From: Phytopseudomonas seleniipraecipitans
Lineage (GTDB): Bacteria; Pseudomonadota; Gammaproteobacteria; Pseudomonadales; Pseudomonadaceae
NCBI RefSeq assembly: GCF_900102335.1
Contig: NZ_FNBM01000001.1
Location: 186,001 to 250,000 of the forward strand
Direction: 5' to 3'
DNA length: 64,000 nucleotides
This document shows positions 36,009 to 44,018 of this stretch, one piece after another (position 1 is the stretch's first letter; the number at the start of each line of letters is the position of its first letter). Under the pieces are notes generated by a model. The model searched no databases and was not told the DNA's origin. It was given only the letters and a program-made list of their open reading frames with translations. The position numbers were made by a program, and so were the translations under genes.

Positions 36009-37520
36009 TTACAACACCGCGTCGGCTTTGCGCTGAGCGCGCTTACGCCAGGTGCGGTAGAAGGGAAGGGCGATCATCAGCACGATCAGTGCCCACACAC
36101 CCCAGGTGATCGGGCTTGCGAACAGGATGCCCAGCTCGCCGTTGGAGATCGACAGCGCACGGCGCAGGTTCTGTTCCATCAGACCGCCGAGGATGAACCC
36201 GAGCAGAATCGCCGAAAGCGGGAAGTCCATCTTGCGCAGGATGTAGCCAGCCACCCCGATACCGATCATCAGGAACAGATCGAACGCCGTGGCATGCACC
36301 GCGTAGACGCCGATCGAGGTGATGATGGCGATAGCCGGCACCAGCGCCCAGTACGGCACGGCAAGGATCTTGGTGAAGATCTTGATCATCGGCACGTTAA
36401 TGACGATCAGCATGATGTTGGCCACGAACAGCGAGGCAATCAGACCCCAGACGATATCCGGTTGATCGCGGAACAACAGCGGGCCGGGCGTGATGTTGTA
36501 CAGCGTCAGCGCGCCGAGCATCACCGCCGTGGTGCCGGAGCCGGGCACACCCAGCGTCAGCATCGGCACCATGGAGCCACAGGCCGATGCGCTGTTGGCG
36601 GTTTCCGGTGCGGCCAGGCCACGCAGGTCACCATCACCGAACTTGTTGTCTTTGACCGCCAGGCGTTTCTCGGTCATGTACGACACAGCACTGGCCAGGG
36701 TTGCGCCGGCGCCGGGAAGAACACCCATAAAGAAGCCCATGACGCCGCTGCGCAGGTTGGTCGCCAGTACCGACATGCCTTCCTTGAGGTTGAACAGCAT
36801 GCGGCCGCTGGTATCGAGGGCCTTCTGGCCGTGGTGGGTACGCTCCAGCAGAACCAGAATTTCGCTCACCGAGAACAGGCCCAGCACCAGCACCACGAAC
36901 TGAATACCATCGGCCAAGCCCAGGCTGCCGAAGGTGAAACGGTACACGCCGCTGTTGGAGTCGATGCCGACACAGGACAGGAACAAGCCGATACAGGCGG
37001 CAATCGCGGTCTTCATCGGTTTGTTGCCGGCCATGCCAGCCAGGCAGACGATGGCGAACACCATCAGCACGAAATACTCAGCCGGCCCAAATGCTACAGC
37101 CCATTTGGCCAGCAGAGGGGCGAAGATCACCACGCCGCATGTGGCCATAAGACCGCCGACGAACGAGCTCCACGCCGAGATCGACAGGGCCACGCCAGCT
37201 TTGCCCTGACGGGCCAGTGGGTAGCCGTCGAGGGTGGTCATCACCGCCGAGGCTTCGCCCGGGATGTTCAGCAGAATCGAGGAAATACGACCGCCGTATT
37301 CACAACCCAGGTACACAGCCGCGAGCAGGATCAGCGCGGTTTCCGGCGGCAGGCCAAGGGCGAAGGCGATCGGGATCAACAGCGCCACGCCGTTGATCGG
37401 GCCCAGGCCCGGCAGGAGGCCGACGACGGTACCGATCAGGGTGCCGCACAGGGCGGTGAACAGGTTGTAGGGGCTCAGGGCAACACCGAAGCCCTGGCCG
37501 AGGTAGCTAAAAGTATCCAC
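36009..37520 (-). CDS. tctA: Tripartite tricarboxylate transporter, large permease subunit
   Basis: Inner-membrane large subunit of a TTT-type importer, 503 residues, the standard TctA length, with about eleven or twelve hydrophobic segments. Family markers are GVALSPYNLFTALCGTLIGT, VGLLPGLGPINGVALLIPIA and the internal copy FFMGVLPGAGATLASAVSY, plus GVPGSGTTAVMLGALTLYNI near residue 325. It works with TctB and the periplasmic TctC to import a carboxylate. The gene starts three bases after tctB. Confidence 0.95.
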   Translation of the reverse strand: MDTFSYLGQGFGVALSPYNLFTALCGTLIGTVVGLLPGLGPINGVALLIPIAFALGLPPETALILLAAVYLGCEYGGRISSILLNIPGEASAVMTTLDGYPLARQGKAGVALSISAWSSFVGGLMATCGVVIFAPLLAKWAVAFGPAEYFVLMVFAIVCLAGMAGNKPMKTAIAACIGLFLSCVGIDSNSGVYRFTFGSLGLADGIQFVVLVLGLFSVSEILVLLERTHHGQKALDTSGRMLFNLKEGMSVLATNLRSGVMGFFMGVLPGAGATLASAVSYMTEKRLAVKDNKFGDGDLRGLAAPETANSASACGSMVPMLTLGVPGSGTTAVMLGALTLYNITPGPLLFRDQPDIVWGLIASLFVANIMLIVINVPMIKIFTKILAVPYWALVPAIAIITSIGVYAVHATAFDLFLMIGIGVAGYILRKMDFPLSAILLGFILGGLMEQNLRRALSISNGELGILFASPITWGVWALIVLMIALPFYRTWRKRAQRKADAVL

Positions 37521-37523
37521 GGA

Positions 37524-37979
37524 TCAGATCTCCAGGCTGGAAAGGATGCCGAGCGGCAGCGGGACATCGAGGATCTTGTCGAACAGCACGAACAGGCCAA
37601 CGGCCAGCACCACACCAGAGATCACGCTGGTCTTCCAGGTGCCCTCGTAAAGGCGTGCCATGGCGATACCGAAGATCAGGCTGGCCGGAATGAAGCCCAG
37701 CGGTTCGAACAGCGCGGCGTAGACGGCGAAGATCACCACGCAACTGGCCACTTTGCGGACCACGTGGCGGTCCAGTGGTGGCTCGTCATCCTGAGAAACG
37801 CTGCTGGATGGTTTGATCAGCAGGTAGATGGCGCCCAGGCCCATGAGCGTCAGCAGTAACAGCGGGTAGGCACGTGGGCCGACGGGCTCGTAGGAGAAAG
37901 GCGCGTGATAGCCCCAGGCGACGATGCCCAGCCCGGCACACGCCAGCAGCAACACCACGCCGAAAATGCGTTGAGACAT
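37524..37979 (-). CDS. tctB: Tripartite tricarboxylate transporter, small permease subunit
   Basis: Small membrane subunit, 151 residues, with four hydrophobic segments. The first is FGVVLLLACAGLGIVAWGYH and the last is VVLAVGLFVLFDKILDVPLP, which carries the conserved LDVPLP-G end of TctB. The ATG at 37979 gives the usual short N-terminus; the frame extending to 38111 is unlikely because it runs through the tctC-tctB gap. The predicted product ends three bases before tctA, so the two are coupled. Confidence 0.92.
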   Translation of the reverse strand: MSQRIFGVVLLLACAGLGIVAWGYHAPFSYEPVGPRAYPLLLLTLMGLGAIYLLIKPSSSVSQDDEPPLDRHVVRKVASCVVIFAVYAALFEPLGFIPASLIFGIAMARLYEGTWKTSVISGVVLAVGLFVLFDKILDVPLPLGILSSLEI

Positions 37980-38067
37980 GAGGAGGTCCTCGTAATGTTG
38001 CCGGCCTCGCTGCAGGGCAAGGCCGGTGGTAGTGCCCTCGCCTAATAGGGGGCGGGGCTGCTTGCGT

Positions 38068-39048
38068 TTACTTGACCAGCCCGAACTCTTTCGCCAGTTC
38101 CGTATATTCAACGGTTTGCTTTTTCACGAACGCGTCGAGTTCTTCACCCGTCATGGCGAACGGGTAAAGCTGACGCTGCTTGCGCAGCTTGGCGAAGTCC
38201 TCGGAGGCGAGCAGTTGATCGAAAGCGCTTTTCCACCAGTTGTAAGCCTCGTCGCTTACATCTGGCCCCACGTAGAAACCGCGGATCACCGGCCAAGTGA
38301 CGTCATAGCCCTGCTCCTTGGCGGTAGGAATGGCTGATACCACATCACCTTCGAGGCGCTCGTCGGACAGCACAGCGAGAATGCGCATGTCGCCGCTCTC
38401 GATATAAGGAACAGAGTCAGCGATGTCGGTACTGCCAACCTGGATATGCCCGCCCAGGAGCGACGTTGCGATCTCGCCACCACCTTCCATCGCGACGTTG
38501 CGCATCTTGCCAGGGTCGACCCCGGCTGCGCGGGCAATCAATGCAGTCTGCATCCAATCCTGCCCACCCACCGAGCCGCTGGTACCAATGACCACTTTGC
38601 TGGGATCGGCCTTGAACGCAGCGATCAGGTCGTCGAGGTTTTTCAGCGGTGAGTCGGCACGCACAGCCAGCGCCCCATAACTGGTTCCCAGCCCCACTAG
38701 CCACCTCACCGAATTGACGTCGTAACGGCCGTATTTGCCCTGCGCCATGCTCAGTAACGAACCGCTGGAAAAAGCGGTGATAGTGCCGGGCTCGGCAGAA
38801 CGTTGAGCCGCTACGGCGTTATAGGCGACCGCGCCACCACCGCCTGGCATGTAGGTCACGCGCATAGGCGATTTCAGCAGTTTGCTTTCTACCAGCGCGC
38901 TTTGCGCCAGCTTGCAGGTCAGGTCAAAACCACCGCCCGGCGCAGCCGGGGCGATGCATTCGGGGCGACGTGGCTCATCCGCCATCACCGGCCCAGCGAG
39001 CAGCAGACAGGATGCGGTGAGCAGAAGGGTACGCAGGGATGTTTGCAT
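38068..39048 (-). CDS. tctC: Tripartite tricarboxylate transporter, periplasmic substrate-binding protein
   Basis: Periplasmic receptor of 326 residues. The signal peptide is residues 1-23 (LLLTASCLLLAGPVMA, cleavage before DEP). The Bug/TctC fold is shown by CIAPAAPGGGFDLTCK at the N-terminus of the mature protein and VTYMPGGGGAVAYN near 65; these loops bind the carboxylates of the ligand. GGAG precedes the ATG. TctC-type receptors bind citrate, aconitate, tricarballylate or other acids, so the exact ligand is open. It is the first gene of tctCBA, divergent from the acn-like gene. Confidence 0.94.
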   Translation of the reverse strand: MQTSLRTLLLTASCLLLAGPVMADEPRRPECIAPAAPGGGFDLTCKLAQSALVESKLLKSPMRVTYMPGGGGAVAYNAVAAQRSAEPGTITAFSSGSLLSMAQGKYGRYDVNSVRWLVGLGTSYGALAVRADSPLKNLDDLIAAFKADPSKVVIGTSGSVGGQDWMQTALIARAAGVDPGKMRNVAMEGGGEIATSLLGGHIQVGSTDIADSVPYIESGDMRILAVLSDERLEGDVVSAIPTAKEQGYDVTWPVIRGFYVGPDVSDEAYNWWKSAFDQLLASEDFAKLRKQRQLYPFAMTGEELDAFVKKQTVEYTELAKEFGLVK

Positions 39049-39209
39049 GGGTGTTCTCCAGTGGAGTCTTTATTGTTCGGTGCTGGCGAGCAATCCTTCT
39101 GCATCCATATCGATGCGGTGTTCATGGCCTCACTGCCAGCATTTGCGTTCACTGATCGTTGTCTTATCAGGTTGAAAACAGATGATTGATCTGTGCCTTC
39201 AATCCCAAT

Positions 39210-39243
39210 AGGATTACATTTCTATCACAAGAAATGTAATCCT
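39210..39243. promoter_or_regulatory. Perfect 14-bp inverted repeat between tctC and the acn-like gene (operator)
   Basis: AGGATTACATTTCT and AGAAATGTAATCCT are exact reverse complements separated by six bases, ending eight bases before the ATG at 39252. A TTGATC (39187-39192) and TAGGAT (39209-39214), 16 bases apart, could be the promoter, which would place the repeat over the -10 and transcription start. This is the position of a repressor site that would control acn and, divergently, tctCBA. The nearby GntR protein is the best candidate to bind it. Confidence 0.7.
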
Positions 39244-39251
39244 GGTATCCC

Positions 39252-41882
39252 ATGGAAAACACAAATAGCTATCCGAGCGAGCATCTTGATATCGGCGCAG
39301 ACCGGTATCGATACATCGATTTGCCTGCTATCTGCGGGGATCGCCTAGAGAAATTGCCGGTGGTTCTGCGCCTGATGCTGGAAAACGTTGTGCGCAACAA
39401 CGACGGTGCAGAGCGCGATGCTTACGTAGCAGCCATTTTCGACTGGCTCGAAACCGGCACCAGTGAGGCTGAGATTGCATTTCGCCCTGCACGAGTGCTC
39501 ATGCACGACACCACAAGCACGCCTGCGCTGGTCGATATTGCTGCAATGCGTGATGAGCTAGCGGAGGCGGGCGCCGATCCTGCGCTACTCAATCCGACCC
39601 TGCCAGTCGATGTATCGATTGATCACTCGCTGGCGGTGGAAGCGTATGGTCGCCCCGATGCCGCAACCATCAACATGAGCTACGAGATCCGCCGTAATCA
39701 GGAGCGCTACCGATTTTTGCGTTGGGCATCGCAATCGCTCGACGGCGTTCGCATCAACCCGCCAGGTACCGGGATCATGCACACCATTAACTTGGAACAA
39801 CTGGCGACCGTGGTGTGCACCAGCAGAGCCGCGAGTGGCGAACTCTGGGTGATGCCAGACATGATGATCGGCACCGACAGCCACACGCCGATGATCAATG
39901 GTATTGGCGTATTGGGCTGGGGCGTGGGCGGGCTGGAAGCGCAGACCGTAATGTTCGGCATGCCGACAATGCTGCGTGTGCCGGATGTAATCGGTGTCGA
40001 GCTGACCGGACGCCTACCTCCAGGTGTGTTGGCAACCGATCTGGCGCTAACAGTGACTCATCTGCTGCGCGGTATAGGCGTATCCGGTGAGTTCGTGGAG
40101 TTTTTTGGCACCGGTGTACCCACTCTGAGTGCTGGAGAAAGAGCGGTGGTCGCTAACATGGCCCCCGAATACGGAGCCACTACTGGCTACTTCCCGGTAG
40201 ATGAACGGACACTCGATTACCTGCGGCAGACGGGGCGCAGCGAGCGGGCTATCGAACTCGTTCGCACGTACCTGCAACGCAACGGGCTGTGGCTGAACCC
40301 GCAGGCTCGCCCGCGATACACCAAGTTGCTGCATATCGACCTGAACAGCATCGGTATGCATGCCGCCGGGCCTCGCCGGCCTCAGGATCTCCTGGCCTAC
40401 AGCGATATTCCAGCTTCCTTGGAGACGCTGAATTTTCATCCCAGCAGCACTTCACAATTACCGCGGTACCCGGTTGCGGTCGCCGCGATCACCAGTTGCA
40501 CCAATACGTCCGATCCTGCCTTGTTGATCGCCGCCGCGCTGGTCGCACGCAAGGCCAGGGCATTTGGACTGAAGGCCCCCGCTTGGGTGAAGACTTCGCT
40601 GGGCCCGGGTTCTCCAGCGGCGGCGGCCTATCTGGAGCGCGGTGGTTTTCTCGAGGATCTGACAGCAACAGGCTTCGACATCGTCGGTTATGGCTGCACC
40701 ACCTGCATAGGTAACTCGGGGCCGTTGCCCGAGGTGATCGTCGATGAGGCAAAGGCTGGCCGCATCCATCCCGTCGCGATGCTTTCGGGAAATCGTAATT
40801 TTACCGGGCGAATTCACCCTGATCTTGATCTGGGCTTTCTAATGTCTCCTCCCTTGGTGGTTGCCTACGCCTTGGCGGGTGATGCTCTGCGCAACTTGGA
40901 GAACGAGCCTGTCGCGCATGGTCCTGACGGACAACCGGTATTTTTAAAGCAGTTGTGGCCATCGCACGAGGAGGTCGCTGATGCACTGGCGCAGTCTGTT
41001 GTGCCGGAGGATTTCAAGCGGTGTTTCGAGGCTGCGCAACGTAATCCTTTATGGCATCAGCTGATTGTCGGCAACACGCCACAATTCCCTTGGGAAGAAA
41101 AATCCACAACCTTGCGCCGCCCGCCCTTCGCTTCGCTGAAGTACGGCTCGCAATTGGGTGACTACAGCGCCACCCCGTTAATGGTCTTGGGCGACGACGT
41201 AACCACTGACCATATTTCGCCGGCCAGCGCTATTCCATCTGACAGTCTGGTAGCGGACTTTCTGGTCGAGCGCGGTGATGCTCGTAACGATCTCAACGTA
41301 TTCGCCTCACGCAGAGGCAACTGGGAAGTCATGTTGCGCGCTGCCTTTCACAGCAAATCGCTGGTCAACCTGCTGGCGCCTGAGGCCGCGGTTGCACATA
41401 CCCTGCACGCGCCCTCAGGGCAGCTAATGCCGATCTGGGAGGCGGCGCAGCGATACCGGGACGAGGGCGAATCCATCGTGTTGGTCGCCGGCGAACGCTA
41501 TGGCACAGGATCATCACGTGACTGGGCTGCGAAAGGGCAACGGCTGCTTGGTGTTCGCGCGGTACTGGCGCTGAGCTTCGAGCGAATCCATCGCTCCAAC
41601 CTGATCGGCATGGGCGTTCTCCCGCTGCGTCTGCCGGCGGGCTCGGGTCCCGAGGTGCTGAAACTGCAAGGCGGTGATCGCATCCACATCAAGGCTCAAG
41701 AAATTCAGCCACGCACTGCTGTCGAAGTGACCATTCTCAGGCGCAATGGCACGCAGGTCGAACTGTTGGCGACAGCAGCTGTGGAGACCCAGCTGGAGGT
41801 CGAGTTGTTGCGCCGAGGCGGCGTGATCCCCGCCATTCTGCGCAAAACCCTGGCCGAAGCAGGGCACTCCGTAGAGACCTGA
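39252..41882 (+). CDS. AcnA-family aconitase-like hydratase, divergent
   Basis: Iron-sulfur hydro-lyase of 876 residues, aconitase superfamily, AcnA/IRP1 branch. Cluster ligands are Cys416, Cys482 and Cys485 (SCTN, GYGCTTCIGNSG), with the same 66- and 3-residue spacing as AcnA. Arg515/Arg520 (NRNFTGRIHP), the SSRDWAAKG serine-arginine motif and Arg781 (FERIHRSNLIGMG) are kept. However, the usual LMQDFTGVP reads LMHDTTSTP, with His85 replacing the active-site glutamine, and the usual RGTFAN reads RAAFHS. The enzyme may act on citrate/aconitate or on a related tricarboxylate imported by TctCBA. It is not assigned as the housekeeping aconitase. Confidence 0.88.
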   Translation: MENTNSYPSEHLDIGADRYRYIDLPAICGDRLEKLPVVLRLMLENVVRNNDGAERDAYVAAIFDWLETGTSEAEIAFRPARVLMHDTTSTPALVDIAAMRDELAEAGADPALLNPTLPVDVSIDHSLAVEAYGRPDAATINMSYEIRRNQERYRFLRWASQSLDGVRINPPGTGIMHTINLEQLATVVCTSRAASGELWVMPDMMIGTDSHTPMINGIGVLGWGVGGLEAQTVMFGMPTMLRVPDVIGVELTGRLPPGVLATDLALTVTHLLRGIGVSGEFVEFFGTGVPTLSAGERAVVANMAPEYGATTGYFPVDERTLDYLRQTGRSERAIELVRTYLQRNGLWLNPQARPRYTKLLHIDLNSIGMHAAGPRRPQDLLAYSDIPASLETLNFHPSSTSQLPRYPVAVAAITSCTNTSDPALLIAAALVARKARAFGLKAPAWVKTSLGPGSPAAAAYLERGGFLEDLTATGFDIVGYGCTTCIGNSGPLPEVIVDEAKAGRIHPVAMLSGNRNFTGRIHPDLDLGFLMSPPLVVAYALAGDALRNLENEPVAHGPDGQPVFLKQLWPSHEEVADALAQSVVPEDFKRCFEAAQRNPLWHQLIVGNTPQFPWEEKSTTLRRPPFASLKYGSQLGDYSATPLMVLGDDVTTDHISPASAIPSDSLVADFLVERGDARNDLNVFASRRGNWEVMLRAAFHSKSLVNLLAPEAAVAHTLHAPSGQLMPIWEAAQRYRDEGESIVLVAGERYGTGSSRDWAAKGQRLLGVRAVLALSFERIHRSNLIGMGVLPLRLPAGSGPEVLKLQGGDRIHIKAQEIQPRTAVEVTILRRNGTQVELLATAAVETQLEVELLRRGGVIPAILRKTLAEAGHSVET

Positions 41883-41950
41883 TACTGTCAACAAAGGGGC
41901 AGGTAAGTGGGCCCAATCCGATCATCAAGCAATTCTGAGTGAGGCAGGCG

Positions 41951-42694
41951 ATGAGTGTTTCTGCATCCCTACGACAGGCCTTCGCGCCTTACGGGTGTCT
42001 AAGGGCTTCGATCAATCTAGGCAATCCTATTCTGGCCGGACTTGATCCGGCCAACGGCAAACCATGCGGTGTCTCCGTCGATATTGCGAGGGCTCTGGCC
42101 GAACGACTTGGCGTGGAGCTCGAGTTGGTGGTTTGGGACGCCGCAGGCAAGTCTGTAGAAGCCGTTCAGCTTGATCAGGCCGATTTTGGCTTCTTCGCCA
42201 TCGATCCCAAGCGTGGTGAGCAAATCGCTTTCACTGATGCCTATGTGCTGATCGAAGGTGCCTACTTAGTCAGCGAGCATTCGTCTCTGCGTAGTAATGA
42301 GGAAGTGGATCGGCCGGGTACTCGAGTGACTGTCGGCAAAGGTAGCGCCTACGACCTTTACCTCAGCCGCGAGCTGCAACAGGCGAGTATCGAGCGGGCA
42401 CCCACATCGCCTGCTGTGGTGGAGCATTTTCTCACCCATGGCCATGAAGTGGCAGCTGGAGTACGCCAGCAATTGGAGGCCGATGCCTTGCGTTTCGGCG
42501 GTTTGCGCCTGTTACCGGGTCGCTTCATGGTGATTCGCCAAGCCATGGGACTGCTGCGGAACCGTGGAGACGAGGCCCAGAGCTTTCTTGCAGGTTTTGT
42601 AGAGGAAATGAAGGCCTCAGGATTCGTTGCCGATGCCCTGAACCGGCATGGCATTAAAGGCGCGTCGGTTGCGCCTCTTCAAGAAGCGGGGTAG
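41951..42694 (+). CDS. Substrate-binding-fold (SBP family 3) protein without signal peptide
   Basis: Protein of 247 residues with the solute-binding family 3 fold (ASINLGNPILAGLD, then CGVSVDIARALAERLGVELE, then DFGFFAIDPKRGEQIAFTDA). These are the usual features of amino-acid ABC receptors. The N-terminus (MSVSASLRQAFAPYG) has no signal peptide and no lipobox, and no ABC permease or ATPase is nearby. A start at GTG 41939 does not add one either. It begins 68 bases after the acn-like stop, with GAGG upstream, so it is co-transcribed. An enzymatic or ligand-sensing role in the cytoplasm is more likely than transport; enzymes with this fold exist, such as cyclohexadienyl dehydratase. Confidence 0.8.
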   Translation: MSVSASLRQAFAPYGCLRASINLGNPILAGLDPANGKPCGVSVDIARALAERLGVELELVVWDAAGKSVEAVQLDQADFGFFAIDPKRGEQIAFTDAYVLIEGAYLVSEHSSLRSNEEVDRPGTRVTVGKGSAYDLYLSRELQQASIERAPTSPAVVEHFLTHGHEVAAGVRQQLEADALRFGGLRLLPGRFMVIRQAMGLLRNRGDEAQSFLAGFVEEMKASGFVADALNRHGIKGASVAPLQEAG

Positions 42695-42707
42695 CGAAAA
42701 GCCTGGT

Positions 42708-43601
42708 CTAGTTACCTTCGGGCCGAAGAATGTCGTTTATCTCGCTGAGATTCCTCAGCGTCGCGTGCAAGTGATCCCTTAGCGCATCAGAGGCCTGCTG
42801 CGGCTTGCTCTTTTCGAGCAGTGCGAGTATTTCCAGGTGCTGCTCGCAGTGCTCGACGTAGCGTGCACGGTTCTTCATTGAACGGTAGGAGAGTAGGCGG
42901 CGTACTTTGTTGATCCGCTTGATGGTGTCAATGAAGAAAGGGTTGCCCGAAGCCTCAACCAGGGCTTCATGAAAACGTACGCCACGGTCGTGCAGCTCAT
43001 CGGCGCTGGCGGTTTCGATACCGCCGTTGATCAGTTCCAGTTCGACAGCACGGCAACGTTCGATAATAGCGGGCTCTATGTAATACCCCGGCTCTAGGAG
43101 AGCTGCTGGTTCAAGGGCCAGACGCATTCGATAGGACTGCAACAGGCTGTCGGGCGTGGTTAGCATCGACGAAAATTCCCAGCCGTAACCGGGCTTTCGG
43201 TTCACCCAGCCTTCGCTGGATATTCGCGCCAGCAGCGTTTGTAACTGCGTACCCGTCAACTTGTAGCGCGCCTTCAGTGCACTTTCAGATACGGCCATCG
43301 GCAGCTTGCCAGTAAGCAGATCATCCGCTACGGCAAAATATGCTTGGCCAACCAGGTTTTGCGTGGCCGGCTCGCGTGGCGGGCTGTGGACCTCAGGATC
43401 TTGAGCCAGGAAATAGCCACGATTTTTCATGCGTACCAGCAAGCCTGATTCGCAAAGCGATTGCAGCGCGTCGTTCACTGGCGAGCGAGAGACGTTCAAA
43501 CGGTCTGCAATCTTTTGCGCCGCCAGGTGACTACCAACGGGCAGCTGTTCTTGGGCAAGCAGTTCGACGATTTTGGGGATGATGGCTTGTGCCGTATTCA
43601 T
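42708..43601 (-). CDS. GntR-family regulator, FadR/FCD subfamily
   Basis: Repressor-type regulator of 297 residues. The winged helix is at 5-70 (VGSHLAAQKIADRLNVSRSP, then NDALQSLCESGLLVRMKNRG), a middle segment follows, and an FCD effector domain lies at about 160-290, including FHEALVEASGNPFF and EHCEQHLEILALLEKSKP, which carry the metal-binding histidines. It converges on the substrate-binding-fold gene. Its FCD domain fits a carboxylic-acid effector, so it is the best candidate for control of acn/tct through the 14-bp inverted repeat. I place the start at 43601; a frame from 43730 adds an N-terminus unlike the family. Confidence 0.88.
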   Translation of the reverse strand: MNTAQAIIPKIVELLAQEQLPVGSHLAAQKIADRLNVSRSPVNDALQSLCESGLLVRMKNRGYFLAQDPEVHSPPREPATQNLVGQAYFAVADDLLTGKLPMAVSESALKARYKLTGTQLQTLLARISSEGWVNRKPGYGWEFSSMLTTPDSLLQSYRMRLALEPAALLEPGYYIEPAIIERCRAVELELINGGIETASADELHDRGVRFHEALVEASGNPFFIDTIKRINKVRRLLSYRSMKNRARYVEHCEQHLEILALLEKSKPQQASDALRDHLHATLRNLSEINDILRPEGN

Positions 43602-44018
43602 TTGGGTGCTGCCTCGATCAAGCTGGACACTGTAATAGGCTGTCCCGCTGCGTTCAATCGGCAGGCGATCTAGCCCACGTGTGCCTTGATGAGATAGATG
43701 AGCCAGAGGCTGGGCAGGGACTGGGCCCATTTACTCCCTGCGAGTGCGTGCTCTAGAAGGCGTCAGGAGTCATACAGGATGAATAAGAAAAAATGAAAGG
43801 AGGATTTGGTTTCCAGCGACTGCTCGTAGTTGGTAGCGGAAACTGGTGACGCTATCCGCTAGACGCAGCCGGTCATGACCATCCGCTCCGCTATCAGCAA
43901 CGGCTTTATTTCGCATCCCCGGCAGATGACAGCGACAGTCACCTGCTCTCGGTCACCGGTAGGTGTGCATGTGGCCCGAGTTGGTGCTTGTGCAGGACTG
44001 CTTTTACAAATACCAACC
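43602..44018. other. Intergenic stretch between the GntR gene and the EAL gene
   Basis: No supported gene lies in these 417 bases. They contain the promoter region of the GntR gene near 43602-43700, with a TGTAAT hexamer at 43631-43636 shared with the operator upstream of acn but no full inverted repeat. A loose TAGCGGA/TCCGCTA repeat near 43834-43861 may mark the end of transcripts. The AAAGGAGGATTTGG stretch near 43796 looks like a ribosome-binding site but opens no reading frame of note. Confidence 0.5.

Noticed and set aside
36294-37859. 521-codon open frame on the plus strand
   Set aside because: Antisense shadow of tctA and tctB; composition is repetitive H/Q/D/R-rich, as expected from the reverse strand of membrane protein genes.
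39252-41882. Naming the hydratase as AcnD (2-methylisocitrate dehydratase)
   Set aside because: The usual prp genes (prpB, prpC, prpF) are absent and the sequence is closer to the AcnA/IRP1 branch.
43796-43811. Strong Shine-Dalgarno-like AAAGGAGG on the plus strand
   Set aside because: No start codon follows with a frame of useful length; the nearest frame stops within ten codons.
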